Shown here in pieces: positions 45,460 through 53,591 of a DNA stretch of 64,000 nucleotides. Where the stretch lies: contig CAZJQS010000024.1 of the NCBI GenBank assembly GCA_964548175.1, forward strand, positions 6,156 through 70,155. The letters run 5' to 3'. Every line of letters starts with the position of its first letter. The first letter of the stretch is position 1. Made by a program: the position numbers and the translations under genes. This DNA comes from JANQPA01 sp964548175. GTDB lineage: Bacteria > Bacteroidota > Bacteroidia > Chitinophagales > Saprospiraceae. Below the pieces are notes generated by a model, which made no database searches, had not been told where the DNA came from, and saw nothing but the letters and a program-made list of their open reading frames with translations.

Positions 45460-46716
45460 ATGAATCATCAAGTTAAATCCTTAATGATCATTGGGATAGT
45501 CTTCTTTATCCTATCCTGCAATTCCAAAAACCCATCAGCCGAAAGCGCTCAAACGCTTCTTTGGGTAGAAAATCCAACTGACTTTCCTCGTAAGGATGTG
45601 ATTATTCCTCTTGATTTAACAATACTTTCCCGTTTATCACCCGGCACTGACTGGCCAGGCCAGGCTTTCGCAATGCCCTGTCAGTTAAATGACCCTGATC
45701 GGGATGGGCAGGCCGAAGAGCTTTTATTGTTGATGGATTTGGATGCTTCCGAAAAAAAACAGCTGAAGCTGGAAGACCTTATCCATACCGGAGAAAAAAT
45801 AGCATTCCCTAAAAGGACCCAGGCGGAATTATCCCATAAAATCAACGGGAAATGGGAAGAAAGAGAATACATAGGAGGGACTTTCAAAAATGTGCAGCAC
45901 CTCAAGGTACCCAAGGAACATACCGACCACAGCTGGTTCATCCGCTATGAAGGTCCGGGCTGGGAGTCTGACAAAGTAGGCTACCGATTCTATCTGGACT
46001 GGCGGAATGCGACGGATATTTTTGGAAAAAAGACCCCGGATATGATCTTGCAACAGGTCGGTCTGGATGGTTTTGACTCTTATCATGAGCCTGCCGACTG
46101 GGGAATGGATATTCTCAAAGTAGGCAATTCACTTGGAATAGGTTCCATTGCCATGTGGGTAGACGGAAAAGCGGAGCGGGTAGCCGAAACGGACTCCCTG
46201 GAAGCGATCATTTTATCCAATGGCAATATACAGTCTGCCATCCGCACTTTGTATCACGGCTGGTCGGTCAATGGCCAAGAAATGAATATGATCTCAGACC
46301 TCTCGATCGATGCCGGTAGCCGGATGACCCATCACCAACTGCAGGTAGACGAGGACGTACCCAACCTTTGCACGGGCATTGTCAAGTTAGAACAGGGCGA
46401 ACTGGTCATTAAAGCCCAGAAGGGGGTATCCGGTTGGGGCTATCTGGCTACTTACGGCACGCAAAGCCTGGCCGATGATCGCCTCGGTATGGCGATCATT
46501 TTTCAGAACAGCGACCTGATCGAGATCACGGAGGACGAATTCAGCCATGTGGTTGTCTTAAAGCCCAGGCTGAAACAGCTGGATTATTATTTCACTTCGG
46601 CCTGGGAACAGGAGCCGGAGGGAATCACTTCCAAAGAAGCTTTTCTGGGCTATTTGGATCAAAAAATTGCGGAGTTGAACAAGCCAGTAAAAGTCATTTT
46701 AGATGGAGAGCAATAG
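45460..46716 (+). CDS. DUF4861 lipoprotein
   Basis: A 418-residue lipoprotein (FFILSC, Cys20). The start at ATG 45460 is chosen for its clean signal peptide. The body fits DUF4861: an N-terminal beta-sandwich (about 25-130) and a core with WESDKVGYRFYLDWRNATDIFGK, DSYHEPADWGMDILKVG, SLGIGSIAMW, LYHGW and a C-terminal HVVVLKP and YYFTSAWEQEPEG. Members are repeatedly found in pectin and rhamnogalacturonan loci, often next to GH105, but the reaction is not settled. The conserved Asp, His and Trp residues suggest an enzyme. GH105 follows 78 bp later, which fits that pattern. Confidence 0.85.
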   Translation: MNHQVKSLMIIGIVFFILSCNSKNPSAESAQTLLWVENPTDFPRKDVIIPLDLTILSRLSPGTDWPGQAFAMPCQLNDPDRDGQAEELLLLMDLDASEKKQLKLEDLIHTGEKIAFPKRTQAELSHKINGKWEEREYIGGTFKNVQHLKVPKEHTDHSWFIRYEGPGWESDKVGYRFYLDWRNATDIFGKKTPDMILQQVGLDGFDSYHEPADWGMDILKVGNSLGIGSIAMWVDGKAERVAETDSLEAIILSNGNIQSAIRTLYHGWSVNGQEMNMISDLSIDAGSRMTHHQLQVDEDVPNLCTGIVKLEQGELVIKAQKGVSGWGYLATYGTQSLADDRLGMAIIFQNSDLIEITEDEFSHVVVLKPRLKQLDYYFTSAWEQEPEGITSKEAFLGYLDQKIAELNKPVKVILDGEQ

Positions 46717-46794
46717 ATGGAATGACGCATCAAAACAACAAAAACTACCCAAGCCGAATAGAACAGCTTCTTAAAAGGTTAAAATTACTTTCAA

Positions 46795-48078
46795 ATGGGT
46801 TTAAACAAGAGCACAAAAAACGATAAAGCCAAGGTCATTCTGCAATCCTGGATCACTACAGCATTGATGTTGCTGCTGAGCCTGGCTTTTTTGCAATGCA
46901 ACAAGACTGGAGCGGAGCAGGAAAAAGTCCTTCCGGTAATGAACTATATCGAAAAAGACCAGCTTTGGTGTGAAAGAATGGCCCAGTCGGTAATGAAAAG
47001 GAACCCCAGGGCCTGGCAAATCGAAGGCCGCGAAACGCCCAAATGGAGCTATACCCACGGCCTTGTCTCTCTGTCTTTCCTGAAATTATGGGAACAAACC
47101 AGGGAGCCGCGTTATTTTGATTTTGCCAAAGGCTATGCGGATGATTTGATCAACGAAAAGGGAGATATCTATAATTACCACATCGATGAATTTAATATCG
47201 ACCATATCAATCCCGGTAAAATACTCTTTCCATTATATAAAAAAACAAAGAACGCCAAGTATAAAACTGCACTGGAAACCCTGAGGATGCAACTGGAGTG
47301 GCAGCCTCGAAATAAACAGAGAGGGTTTTGGCATAAGCTGAGATACCCCTGGCAGATGTGGCTCGACGGCCTATATATGGGCGCCCCCTTCTACGCCGAG
47401 TATGCCGTGGAATACGATCAGCCGGAAGCTTTCGATGACATCGCCCATCAGTTCATTACCATGGAAAAATACGCCAGGGATGAAACCACAGGACTGCTTT
47501 ACCACGGATGGGACGAAAGCCGGGTCCAGCAATGGGCCGATAAAGAAACAGGCTGCAGCCCTCACTTCTGGGGCAGATCCCTAGGGTGGTACGCCATGGG
47601 ACTGGTAGACGTTCTGGACTTTTTCCCCGAGGACCACCCACAAAAACAGGCGTTGATAGATATTCTGCAAAGACTTGCCAGCGCCGTCGTTATATACCAG
47701 CATGAAGAAACCGGCCTTTGGTATCAAGTTATGGATCAAGGCGATCGCGAAGGAAATTACCTGGAGGCTACCGTCTCCTGCATGTTTTCTTACGCCTTTT
47801 TCAAAGGCTTTCGAAAAGGCTATCTGGACGAATCCTTCCAGAAGGCAGGAGAAAAAGCCTTTAATGGACTGATCGACAACTTAGTAGAAGTCACAGAGGA
47901 TGGAGAAATACATATCCACAAATGTTGTGCTGTCGCAGGCCTGGGGGGAGACCCTTACCGTGACGGCTCCTACGAATATTACATTAATGAGGAGGTTAGA
48001 AGTAATGATCCCAAAGCAACGGGGCCTTTCATTCTGGCTGGAATTGAATACGAAATATTGAAGAAATCAGAAAAATGA
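46795..48078 (+). CDS. Unsaturated rhamnogalacturonyl hydrolase, GH105
   Basis: A 427-residue lipoprotein (LAFLQC, Cys35) with an (alpha/alpha)6 barrel. The general acid is Asp191 in MWLDGLYMGAPFYAEYA; LLYHGWDESRVQQWA, SPHFWGRSLGWYAMGLVDVL and the C-terminal KCCAVAGLGG complete the family pattern of YteR-type enzymes. GH105 removes the unsaturated uronic acid from the non-reducing end of lyase products, giving 5-keto-4-deoxyuronate for the isomerase and KduD. The stop overlaps the next start by 4 bp (ATGA), so the two are translationally coupled. Confidence 0.94.
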   Translation: MGLNKSTKNDKAKVILQSWITTALMLLLSLAFLQCNKTGAEQEKVLPVMNYIEKDQLWCERMAQSVMKRNPRAWQIEGRETPKWSYTHGLVSLSFLKLWEQTREPRYFDFAKGYADDLINEKGDIYNYHIDEFNIDHINPGKILFPLYKKTKNAKYKTALETLRMQLEWQPRNKQRGFWHKLRYPWQMWLDGLYMGAPFYAEYAVEYDQPEAFDDIAHQFITMEKYARDETTGLLYHGWDESRVQQWADKETGCSPHFWGRSLGWYAMGLVDVLDFFPEDHPQKQALIDILQRLASAVVIYQHEETGLWYQVMDQGDREGNYLEATVSCMFSYAFFKGFRKGYLDESFQKAGEKAFNGLIDNLVEVTEDGEIHIHKCCAVAGLGGDPYRDGSYEYYINEEVRSNDPKATGPFILAGIEYEILKKSEK

Positions 48079-49706
48079 ACCGAATCCTATTATTTTGTTG
48101 TCTGTTCAACCTTTGCTATCCTTTTTCGATCGCAGCACAAATCGACAATCCCATGCCAGATAAGATCAGGCCTTCCGGATTGTTGTACCAACTTGAAGAA
48201 GTTTTCACCATACAAAAAAGCGCCGTTGAAACGCCGCTGGCCCGCATTAACATGCTTAGGGAATCGCCCGATAACAGCAATCGTCTTTTTGTCATAGACC
48301 TGAACGGCTTCTTATGGCAGATCGATCAGGAAGAGCAACAGCTATTTTTAGCGATCAAGCAATATTTTAATCGTTTCATAGATGCTCCAGGGAAAGGAAC
48401 GGGCTTCGGCGCCTTTGCCTTTCATCCTGGATTTAAAAAAAACGGCAAGTTTTATACCTCTCATGCAGAATTGCCGGATAGCGCCCCGGCTGATTACGTT
48501 CCTCCAGTAGATAGCGAGATCAGCATGCAATGGGTATTGGTCGAGTGGACTATGGATGCCCCTTCTTCTCCAACCTTTTCCGGAACCCACCGTGAGCTAT
48601 TAAGGGTCGATTTCCCCGGGATTTTACATGGAATCCAGGATATACAATTCAATCCCACGGCAAAAGAGGACGACCCCGACTATGGGAAACTGTATGTCTG
48701 CTTCGGCGACGGCGCCTCCTCTCTTAATTTACAGGAAGATAATCTGCAAAACAAGGCTTCCTATCTTGGAACCATCTTCCGTATTGACCCCCTGGGAAAT
48801 AACAGCCCCAACGGACAGTACGGCATCCCCGCGGACAATCCTTTCTTTGATGAGGATAACGTACTAAAGGAGATCTATTGCTACGGCTTCAGAAACCCTC
48901 ATCGCATCTCCTGGGATACGGAAGCTGACCAGCTGATGCTGATAGCAGACATAGGCGAAAAAAACCTGGAAGAAGTCAATATCGGCCATCCCGGAGCAAA
49001 CTATGGATGGGAGAAAAGAGAAGGCACCTTCCTCTATGACCGCTCTAAAGGAAGGGATTTTGTCTATCCTCTGCCTCCTGATGATCCTTCTTTTGGTTTT
49101 ACATATCCGATAGCCCAGTATGATCACGATGAAGGTCTGGCTATCGTGGGTGGTTACGTTTATCGGGGAAGCCTTTTTCCGGACCTTTACGGGAACTACA
49201 TTTTCGGAGACATCCCCTCCGGTCGGGTATTCCACTTTCCGGTAGCCGATGTTGAAGAGGGCAGGCTGGCAGAAATTAAAGAACTCAATTTTTTGGACGA
49301 CAAAGGAGACCGAACCACCTTTCTGAAAATAGTCAACGGCGACAGGGCCGACCTTCGCTTCGGCATAGACGATAAAGGAGAGCTCTATTTTCTGACCAAA
49401 GCAGATGGAAAAGTTCGTCGCCTGAAAGCCAATCCTCTGACAACGACCAGCAAGGCCAGTCCAGTTGCAGCATCTCTTCTCATTTCCCCTAATCCGGTAA
49501 TTGACAGGTTGCACTTCACCTGGCCGGAAGCTATTAATTCAAGAGCAATCGTTACCATCATGAACCTGGAAGGAAAGTTGATCCGGAATAAGGAAATCTT
49601 TTTCCCTCATAATTACCTAGACGTAAGCGGGCTGCTGCCCGGAGCATACATCATAAGCCTTCAATCTCAAAATCAAATTTTCAATCTACGATTCATCAAG
49701 CAGTGA
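48075..49706 (+). CDS. Glucose/sorbosone dehydrogenase-like protein with T9SS domain
   Basis: A 543-residue secreted protein: signal peptide (about 1-21, SIAAQ), six-bladed propeller of the PQQ-dependent glucose/sorbosone dehydrogenase family (about 45-450; FGAFAFHPGFKKNGKFY, FRIDPLGNN, YGFRNPHRISWD, DIGEKNLEEVN, AIVGGYVYRG, YIFGDIPSGRVF) and a T9SS type A domain (about 465-543; LLISPNPVIDR). The family binds PQQ and calcium and oxidises sugars, but many members have unknown substrates. Its start overlaps the GH105 stop by 4 bp, so it is part of the pectin operon. The locus shows no PQQ synthesis genes. Oxidation of a released sugar is inferred. Confidence 0.85.
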   Translation: MNRILLFCCLFNLCYPFSIAAQIDNPMPDKIRPSGLLYQLEEVFTIQKSAVETPLARINMLRESPDNSNRLFVIDLNGFLWQIDQEEQQLFLAIKQYFNRFIDAPGKGTGFGAFAFHPGFKKNGKFYTSHAELPDSAPADYVPPVDSEISMQWVLVEWTMDAPSSPTFSGTHRELLRVDFPGILHGIQDIQFNPTAKEDDPDYGKLYVCFGDGASSLNLQEDNLQNKASYLGTIFRIDPLGNNSPNGQYGIPADNPFFDEDNVLKEIYCYGFRNPHRISWDTEADQLMLIADIGEKNLEEVNIGHPGANYGWEKREGTFLYDRSKGRDFVYPLPPDDPSFGFTYPIAQYDHDEGLAIVGGYVYRGSLFPDLYGNYIFGDIPSGRVFHFPVADVEEGRLAEIKELNFLDDKGDRTTFLKIVNGDRADLRFGIDDKGELYFLTKADGKVRRLKANPLTTTSKASPVAASLLISPNPVIDRLHFTWPEAINSRAIVTIMNLEGKLIRNKEIFFPHNYLDVSGLLPGAYIISLQSQNQIFNLRFIKQ

Positions 49707-49791
49707 GGCTGCAATAATGACCATCTTTTAGATTGTTTCGACCAACCGGAAAGTTGGTTTGGTATACTCTTAGCCAAAAAAAAACGATAAA

Positions 49792-51636
49792 ATGAACCTT
49801 CTTCGATTTACAGCTCTTTGTCTTTGGCTATTATTAGGATCAAAGGATAGAGTGCTTTCACAAAACTGCAACATGGATGCCATCGTTGCTCAAGACGGCA
49901 GCGGCGATTACACCTCAATCCAGGAAGCCATTGATGCAGCACCCGACCACGGAACCGGACCCTATCGCATTTTTATAAAAAACGGCATTTACACAGAAAA
50001 GCTTTTTTTTGAAAAGAGCTTTATCACCCTGATCGGAGAAGAACGGGAAAAGACAGTCATCACAGCGGCCATTCTTCGCAGAGCCTGGCGAGAGGAAAAC
50101 CCTGATGACTGGGGCGCCGCCACTGTGAACATCCGCAACCAGGTCACCGACCTCACCTTTGCGAATCTGACCATTCAGAATAATTTTGCGGAGGTTTTCC
50201 CTGATTTTCCGAACAATAATGATCACAGTTTTGCTATTCGCGGGGGTGGCCACCGCATCATTCTCCTCAACTGTACCGTTGTAGCCACAGGAGGCGACAC
50301 CCTAAGTCTCTGGAATACGGACGGCGGAATGTTCTATCACAATAATTGCTATTTCGAAGGATATGTCGATTATGTAGCGCCCCGTGGTTATTGTTACATC
50401 ACCGAAAGTGAGTTTTTCGGATACAACTCCACTGCAAGCATCTGGCATGACGGCAGCGGAGGGGAGGATCATAAATTAGTTATCCGGCGTTCCAACTTCG
50501 ACGGCAAACCAGGCTTCGCTCTGGGGCGGCATCACCGGGATGCCCAGTTCTATCTGCTGGATTGCTTTTTTTCTGAAAACATGAAAAACCAAAAGATCTA
50601 CTGGGAAGGCCGGGACGAGATCCAATGGGGGCCTGAGCGGATTTACTATTACAATACACACCGCCCCGTTTTCGACTGGCCCTGGCATCGCGACAATCTC
50701 CATGACGCTCCGGGCGCTCCGGATCCGGAAGATATTACCGCATCATGGACCTTTAACCGTGAATGGGACCCTGAATCCCAACTGGACGGCCTGTTGCCGT
50801 TTGCTTTTCTACCCTCCCCTTCGAATAAAGGCTGCAGCTCACTGGAGCCTGTATTGACCTGGGCGTCCGGCCGTTGCGTAAGCCGTCATTTGGTTTATTT
50901 TGGAAAAAAAGAAAAAGAGCTTTCTTTAGTCAGCAGCCAGGATTCCTCGTTGTATTATCCTGCTGATCTTGAAGAAAACTCTATTTATTTCTGGCGAGTG
51001 GACGAAGTCACTGACAAGGACACCATCACTGGGCCACTCTGGCAATTTCGGACCGAAAAAACGGTCGACCTTTCTCCTAACCCAGGCTTCAATCCCGAGC
51101 CGGAAAACGGCGCAGCCTATTTCACCCGACTGGTACGCCTGGGATGGGACTTTGATCCCTGCACGGCAGACTCATTCTATGTCTATTTCGGGGAAAAACC
51201 GGAACAGCTAAGCCTTCGGTCAGTAGAAAAATATGGGGCATGGTATGCAGCCGGATTGAAAAATGATTCTACCTATTACTGGCGCGTGGATGCTAAAAAC
51301 GAATTCGGTGTAACCCAAGGGGAGGTCTGGTCTTTTACATTGAACCCATCCACTACTTCTGTAAACCAGCAGGGGCAGTTAAACTTCAAATTCGATCAGA
51401 ATTACCCCAATCCTTCCTCTGGGAAAACTTATTTAAACTACCGCATACCTGAAACAGATACCGTGCTTATCCAGCTGTCAGCCTCTAACGGCAGTTTCCT
51501 CAAAACCTTACAAGCAGGCAAACAGGCAGCGGGATCACACCTGTTGGAAGTAGATATCTCCACTTTTTCAGGATTATTATTATGTACCATGACCTATCAG
51601 GGACAATCCAGGACGGTTAGAATTATTGCGCAATAA
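49792..51636 (+). CDS. Pectin methylesterase (CE8) with Fn3-like and T9SS domains
   Basis: A 614-residue secreted protein: signal peptide (about 1-23), CE8 beta-helix (about 25-325), two Fn3-like repeats (about 345-425 and 430-520, each with YYWRVDAKNEFG-like strings) and a T9SS type A domain (about 528-614, FDQNYPNPSSGK). The start VAQDGSGDYTSIQEAIDAAP is classic. Catalytic residues are Asp169 (GGDTLSLW), Asp193 (YVDYVAPRG) and Arg246 (LGRHH). In most CE8 enzymes the Arg motif is LGRPW; here His-His replaces Pro-Trp. It removes methyl esters from homogalacturonan so that the lyase and polygalacturonase can act. Confidence 0.92.
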   Translation: MNLLRFTALCLWLLLGSKDRVLSQNCNMDAIVAQDGSGDYTSIQEAIDAAPDHGTGPYRIFIKNGIYTEKLFFEKSFITLIGEEREKTVITAAILRRAWREENPDDWGAATVNIRNQVTDLTFANLTIQNNFAEVFPDFPNNNDHSFAIRGGGHRIILLNCTVVATGGDTLSLWNTDGGMFYHNNCYFEGYVDYVAPRGYCYITESEFFGYNSTASIWHDGSGGEDHKLVIRRSNFDGKPGFALGRHHRDAQFYLLDCFFSENMKNQKIYWEGRDEIQWGPERIYYYNTHRPVFDWPWHRDNLHDAPGAPDPEDITASWTFNREWDPESQLDGLLPFAFLPSPSNKGCSSLEPVLTWASGRCVSRHLVYFGKKEKELSLVSSQDSSLYYPADLEENSIYFWRVDEVTDKDTITGPLWQFRTEKTVDLSPNPGFNPEPENGAAYFTRLVRLGWDFDPCTADSFYVYFGEKPEQLSLRSVEKYGAWYAAGLKNDSTYYWRVDAKNEFGVTQGEVWSFTLNPSTTSVNQQGQLNFKFDQNYPNPSSGKTYLNYRIPETDTVLIQLSASNGSFLKTLQAGKQAAGSHLLEVDISTFSGLLLCTMTYQGQSRTVRIIAQ

Positions 51637-51718
51637 CGGGCAGGCATCACCGGAATTTTTTTCGGTTTCGCCAAAACCTGTACCCGCCAGGAGTGTTTCA
51701 AGCAAAAAAGTCAATTTC

Positions 51719-52576
51719 ATGCAAAAGAAAATAAACACCCTGCACCAGGCCGTCTACGATCCCATAGCCGACCTGTCCACCTGGCGGGCCATGCCCACCC
51801 GTTCGATCCATAACCTGGATCCGTTTTTGTTCCTTAACCACCACGGTCCTCAGAAATACGGTCCCAATAATAACGGCCTTCCCTTCGGCCCTCACCCGCA
51901 TCGTGGGTTTGAAACGCTGACCTTCATCTTGCAGGGTGACATCACCCACAAGGATTCCGTAACCGGAGAGAGCGTCATCAAAGCCGGCGGCATCCAATGG
52001 ATGACAGCGGGAAAAGGACTTATTCATGCTGAGGTGTCTTCCGATGAGTTCAAACAGAAAGGGGGCATGGAAGAGGTCCTCCAACTGTGGATGAACCTGC
52101 CCGCAAAATACAAGATGGTTGAGCCAAACTACATCGGCCTTCAGAAAGAGGCTATTCCGGCCATTTCATTAGATGATGGAAAAGTCACGTTACATCTGGT
52201 TTCCGGGAAATACCAGGAGCAGGAGGGCCCCGTTGATTCCATCACCAATTTATTCACCTCCACCGTCGACCTAAAAAAAGACGGACGATTTGAGGACAGC
52301 ATCCCGGCAGGAGATCAGGTGCTCTTCTACGTCATTAACGGCGCCGTGGAGGCCAACGGCGCAGTAGTCGAAACACATCAACTAGCTGAAATGAGCCTGG
52401 AGGGAGAAACGATAGAAGTCATTGCTCAGGAAGACAGTCAGCTTATTTATTGCTATGGCGAGCCTTTTAATGAGCCGATCGTAGCGCATGGTCCTTTCGT
52501 TATGAATACGGAGGCGGAGATTCGGGAGGCGATTCACGATTATCAGAGCGGGAAGTTGGGGAGTATGCGGTTGTAG
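51719..52576 (+). CDS. Pirin family protein
   Basis: A 285-residue bicupin. ATG 51719 (MQKKINTLHQAVYD) is chosen over the open frame that overlaps the methylesterase gene. The N-terminal cupin has the metal site FGPHPHRGFETLTFILQG, and GKGLIHAEV supplies the further His and Glu; LQLWMNLP and the C-terminal pirin-C domain (about 175-280) follow. Some bacterial pirins have quercetin dioxygenase activity; others regulate pyruvate or oxidative metabolism. It is the last plus-strand gene of the pectin run, 82 bp after CE8. Whether it belongs functionally or only by position is open. Confidence 0.92.
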   Translation: MQKKINTLHQAVYDPIADLSTWRAMPTRSIHNLDPFLFLNHHGPQKYGPNNNGLPFGPHPHRGFETLTFILQGDITHKDSVTGESVIKAGGIQWMTAGKGLIHAEVSSDEFKQKGGMEEVLQLWMNLPAKYKMVEPNYIGLQKEAIPAISLDDGKVTLHLVSGKYQEQEGPVDSITNLFTSTVDLKKDGRFEDSIPAGDQVLFYVINGAVEANGAVVETHQLAEMSLEGETIEVIAQEDSQLIYCYGEPFNEPIVAHGPFVMNTEAEIREAIHDYQSGKLGSMRL

Positions 52577-52587
52577 TGAATTTGGGA

Positions 52588-52636
52588 GCAAGTTGGGAAA
52601 CTTGCCGTAAGTATTGGCTGGCGGTTGCCAACCGCC
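52588..52636. terminator. Two small hairpins after the pirin gene
   Basis: GCAAGTT-GGGA-AACTTGC (52588-52605) has a 7-bp stem. GGCGGTTGCCAACCGCC (52620-52636) is a near-perfect palindrome with a 7-bp stem. Neither has a clear U-tract; they precede the long hairpin at 52675 and may help end the pectin transcript. Confidence 0.5.
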
Positions 52637-52674
52637 GCCAGCGAGTTTTGGCTGGCTCGGCTTAAATAATTCTA

Positions 52675-52748
52675 TTTTTTGAGTTTTTCGCCGAAGAAAA
52701 TCTGTGATTTTCTTCGGCGAAAAACTCAAAAAAGAATTTTATTAGCTG
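52675..52748. terminator. Perfect 28-bp-arm hairpin with TTATTAGCTG tail
   Basis: Arms at 52675-52702 and 52706-52733 are exact reverse complements with a TGT loop; outer ends are TTTTTTGAG and CTCAAAAAA. The tail TTATTAGCTG is at 52739-52748, and a CTTTTTACACAACCCC motif follows at 52767. It stands between the end of the pectin run (plus) and a convergent dehydrogenase gene (minus), a fit place for a two-way terminator. Confidence 0.8.
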
Positions 52749-52766
52749 CGCAAACGAGTACAATGA

Positions 52767-52782
52767 CTTTTTACACAACCCC
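52767..52782 (+). repeat. Dispersed motif CTTTTTACACAACCCC, copy 3
   Basis: An exact CTTTTTACACAACCCC placed 18 bp after the TTATTAGCTG tail of the long hairpin, repeating the order seen at 14320-14419. The short palindrome CAGGCCTTTCGGCCT follows near 52798. Confidence 0.75.
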
Positions 52783-52824
52783 ACCAGCGGGGAATTCAGG
52801 CCTTTCGGCCTTAATATTGGCTTA

Positions 52825-53511
52825 TCAAGGCGTCGAGGTCGACACCGGCAGCACCTTGCCATTAAAAAACTGCGATCCGGTCAGGGCAAACCCGGCGATG
52901 AACTTCGCCATTTGAGCAGAATGCATCGGCGGTTCGAAGCCGGGAAAAGCTTCGGCCAGCATTTCCGTTTGCACGGCGCCCAGGGCCAGTGCGTTAACGG
53001 CGATACCATCGTCTTTTAATTCTTCGGCCAGGCATTCGGTCAGGTTGCCCAATGCGGCTTTGCCGGCGCTGTAGGCTGATAATCCCGGGAATTTACTGCT
53101 GCCTTGAAAGCCGCCCATGCTTGTAATGTTTACGATATGTCCCTGATCGCTTTTTCTCATCAGCGGGAGGCACAGCCCGATCAGTTCGACCGGCCCGAAA
53201 AAGTTAACCTCGAAGCTCCGCTGCCAGTCGGACCGGCTCAGCTCTTCAAAGGGTTTCTTCACGAGCAACCCTGCGTTGTTGACCAGGATGTCTATTTTTT
53301 CCCAATACCCCAGCTTTTCTTTCAAGCCATCCACATCCGGGCTGCCCAGATCATACTTCATGTGGTTGATATTGGAATGCAGATTGGCCAGCTCTCTTAA
53401 TTTAGCCTCGTTCCTGGACAGCACCAGTATCTGATGAGCAGGATTTTCTGCTAATTGAATGGCCAGATCGCGGCCAATGCCTCGGCTGGCGCCGGTGATC
53501 AATATGTTCAT
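52825..53511 (-). CDS. Short-chain dehydrogenase/reductase
   Basis: A 228-residue SDR. MNILITGASRGIGRDLAIQLA binds the cofactor, NNAG is at about 79-82, the active-site Ser is in ITSMGG and Tyr-Lys in YSAGK. An Arg in SRNEAK after strand two suggests NADP preference. The short C-terminus (no extra domain) fits small three-oxoacyl reductase-like SDRs. The substrate is unknown. It lies 80 bp downstream of a second SDR on the same strand, and the two differ enough to be separate families rather than a recent duplicate. Confidence 0.88.
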   Translation of the reverse strand: MNILITGASRGIGRDLAIQLAENPAHQILVLSRNEAKLRELANLHSNINHMKYDLGSPDVDGLKEKLGYWEKIDILVNNAGLLVKKPFEELSRSDWQRSFEVNFFGPVELIGLCLPLMRKSDQGHIVNITSMGGFQGSSKFPGLSAYSAGKAALGNLTECLAEELKDDGIAVNALALGAVQTEMLAEAFPGFEPPMHSAQMAKFIAGFALTGSQFFNGKVLPVSTSTP

Positions 53512-53591
53512 AAATTTATTATTCTGCTTAATTAATGAATTCTACCTATATGAAAGCCCTTGCGGGTTTCTACTACTTGCACAGCAAAGCA

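Noticed and set aside
52382..52915. Two opposite ORFs (52382-52729 minus, 52679-52915 plus) whose products both begin MSFSPKKI.DFLRRKTQK.
   Set aside because: They start in the two arms of the perfect 28-bp palindrome, which makes both strands read the same. One runs antisense into the pirin gene; neither resembles a protein family.
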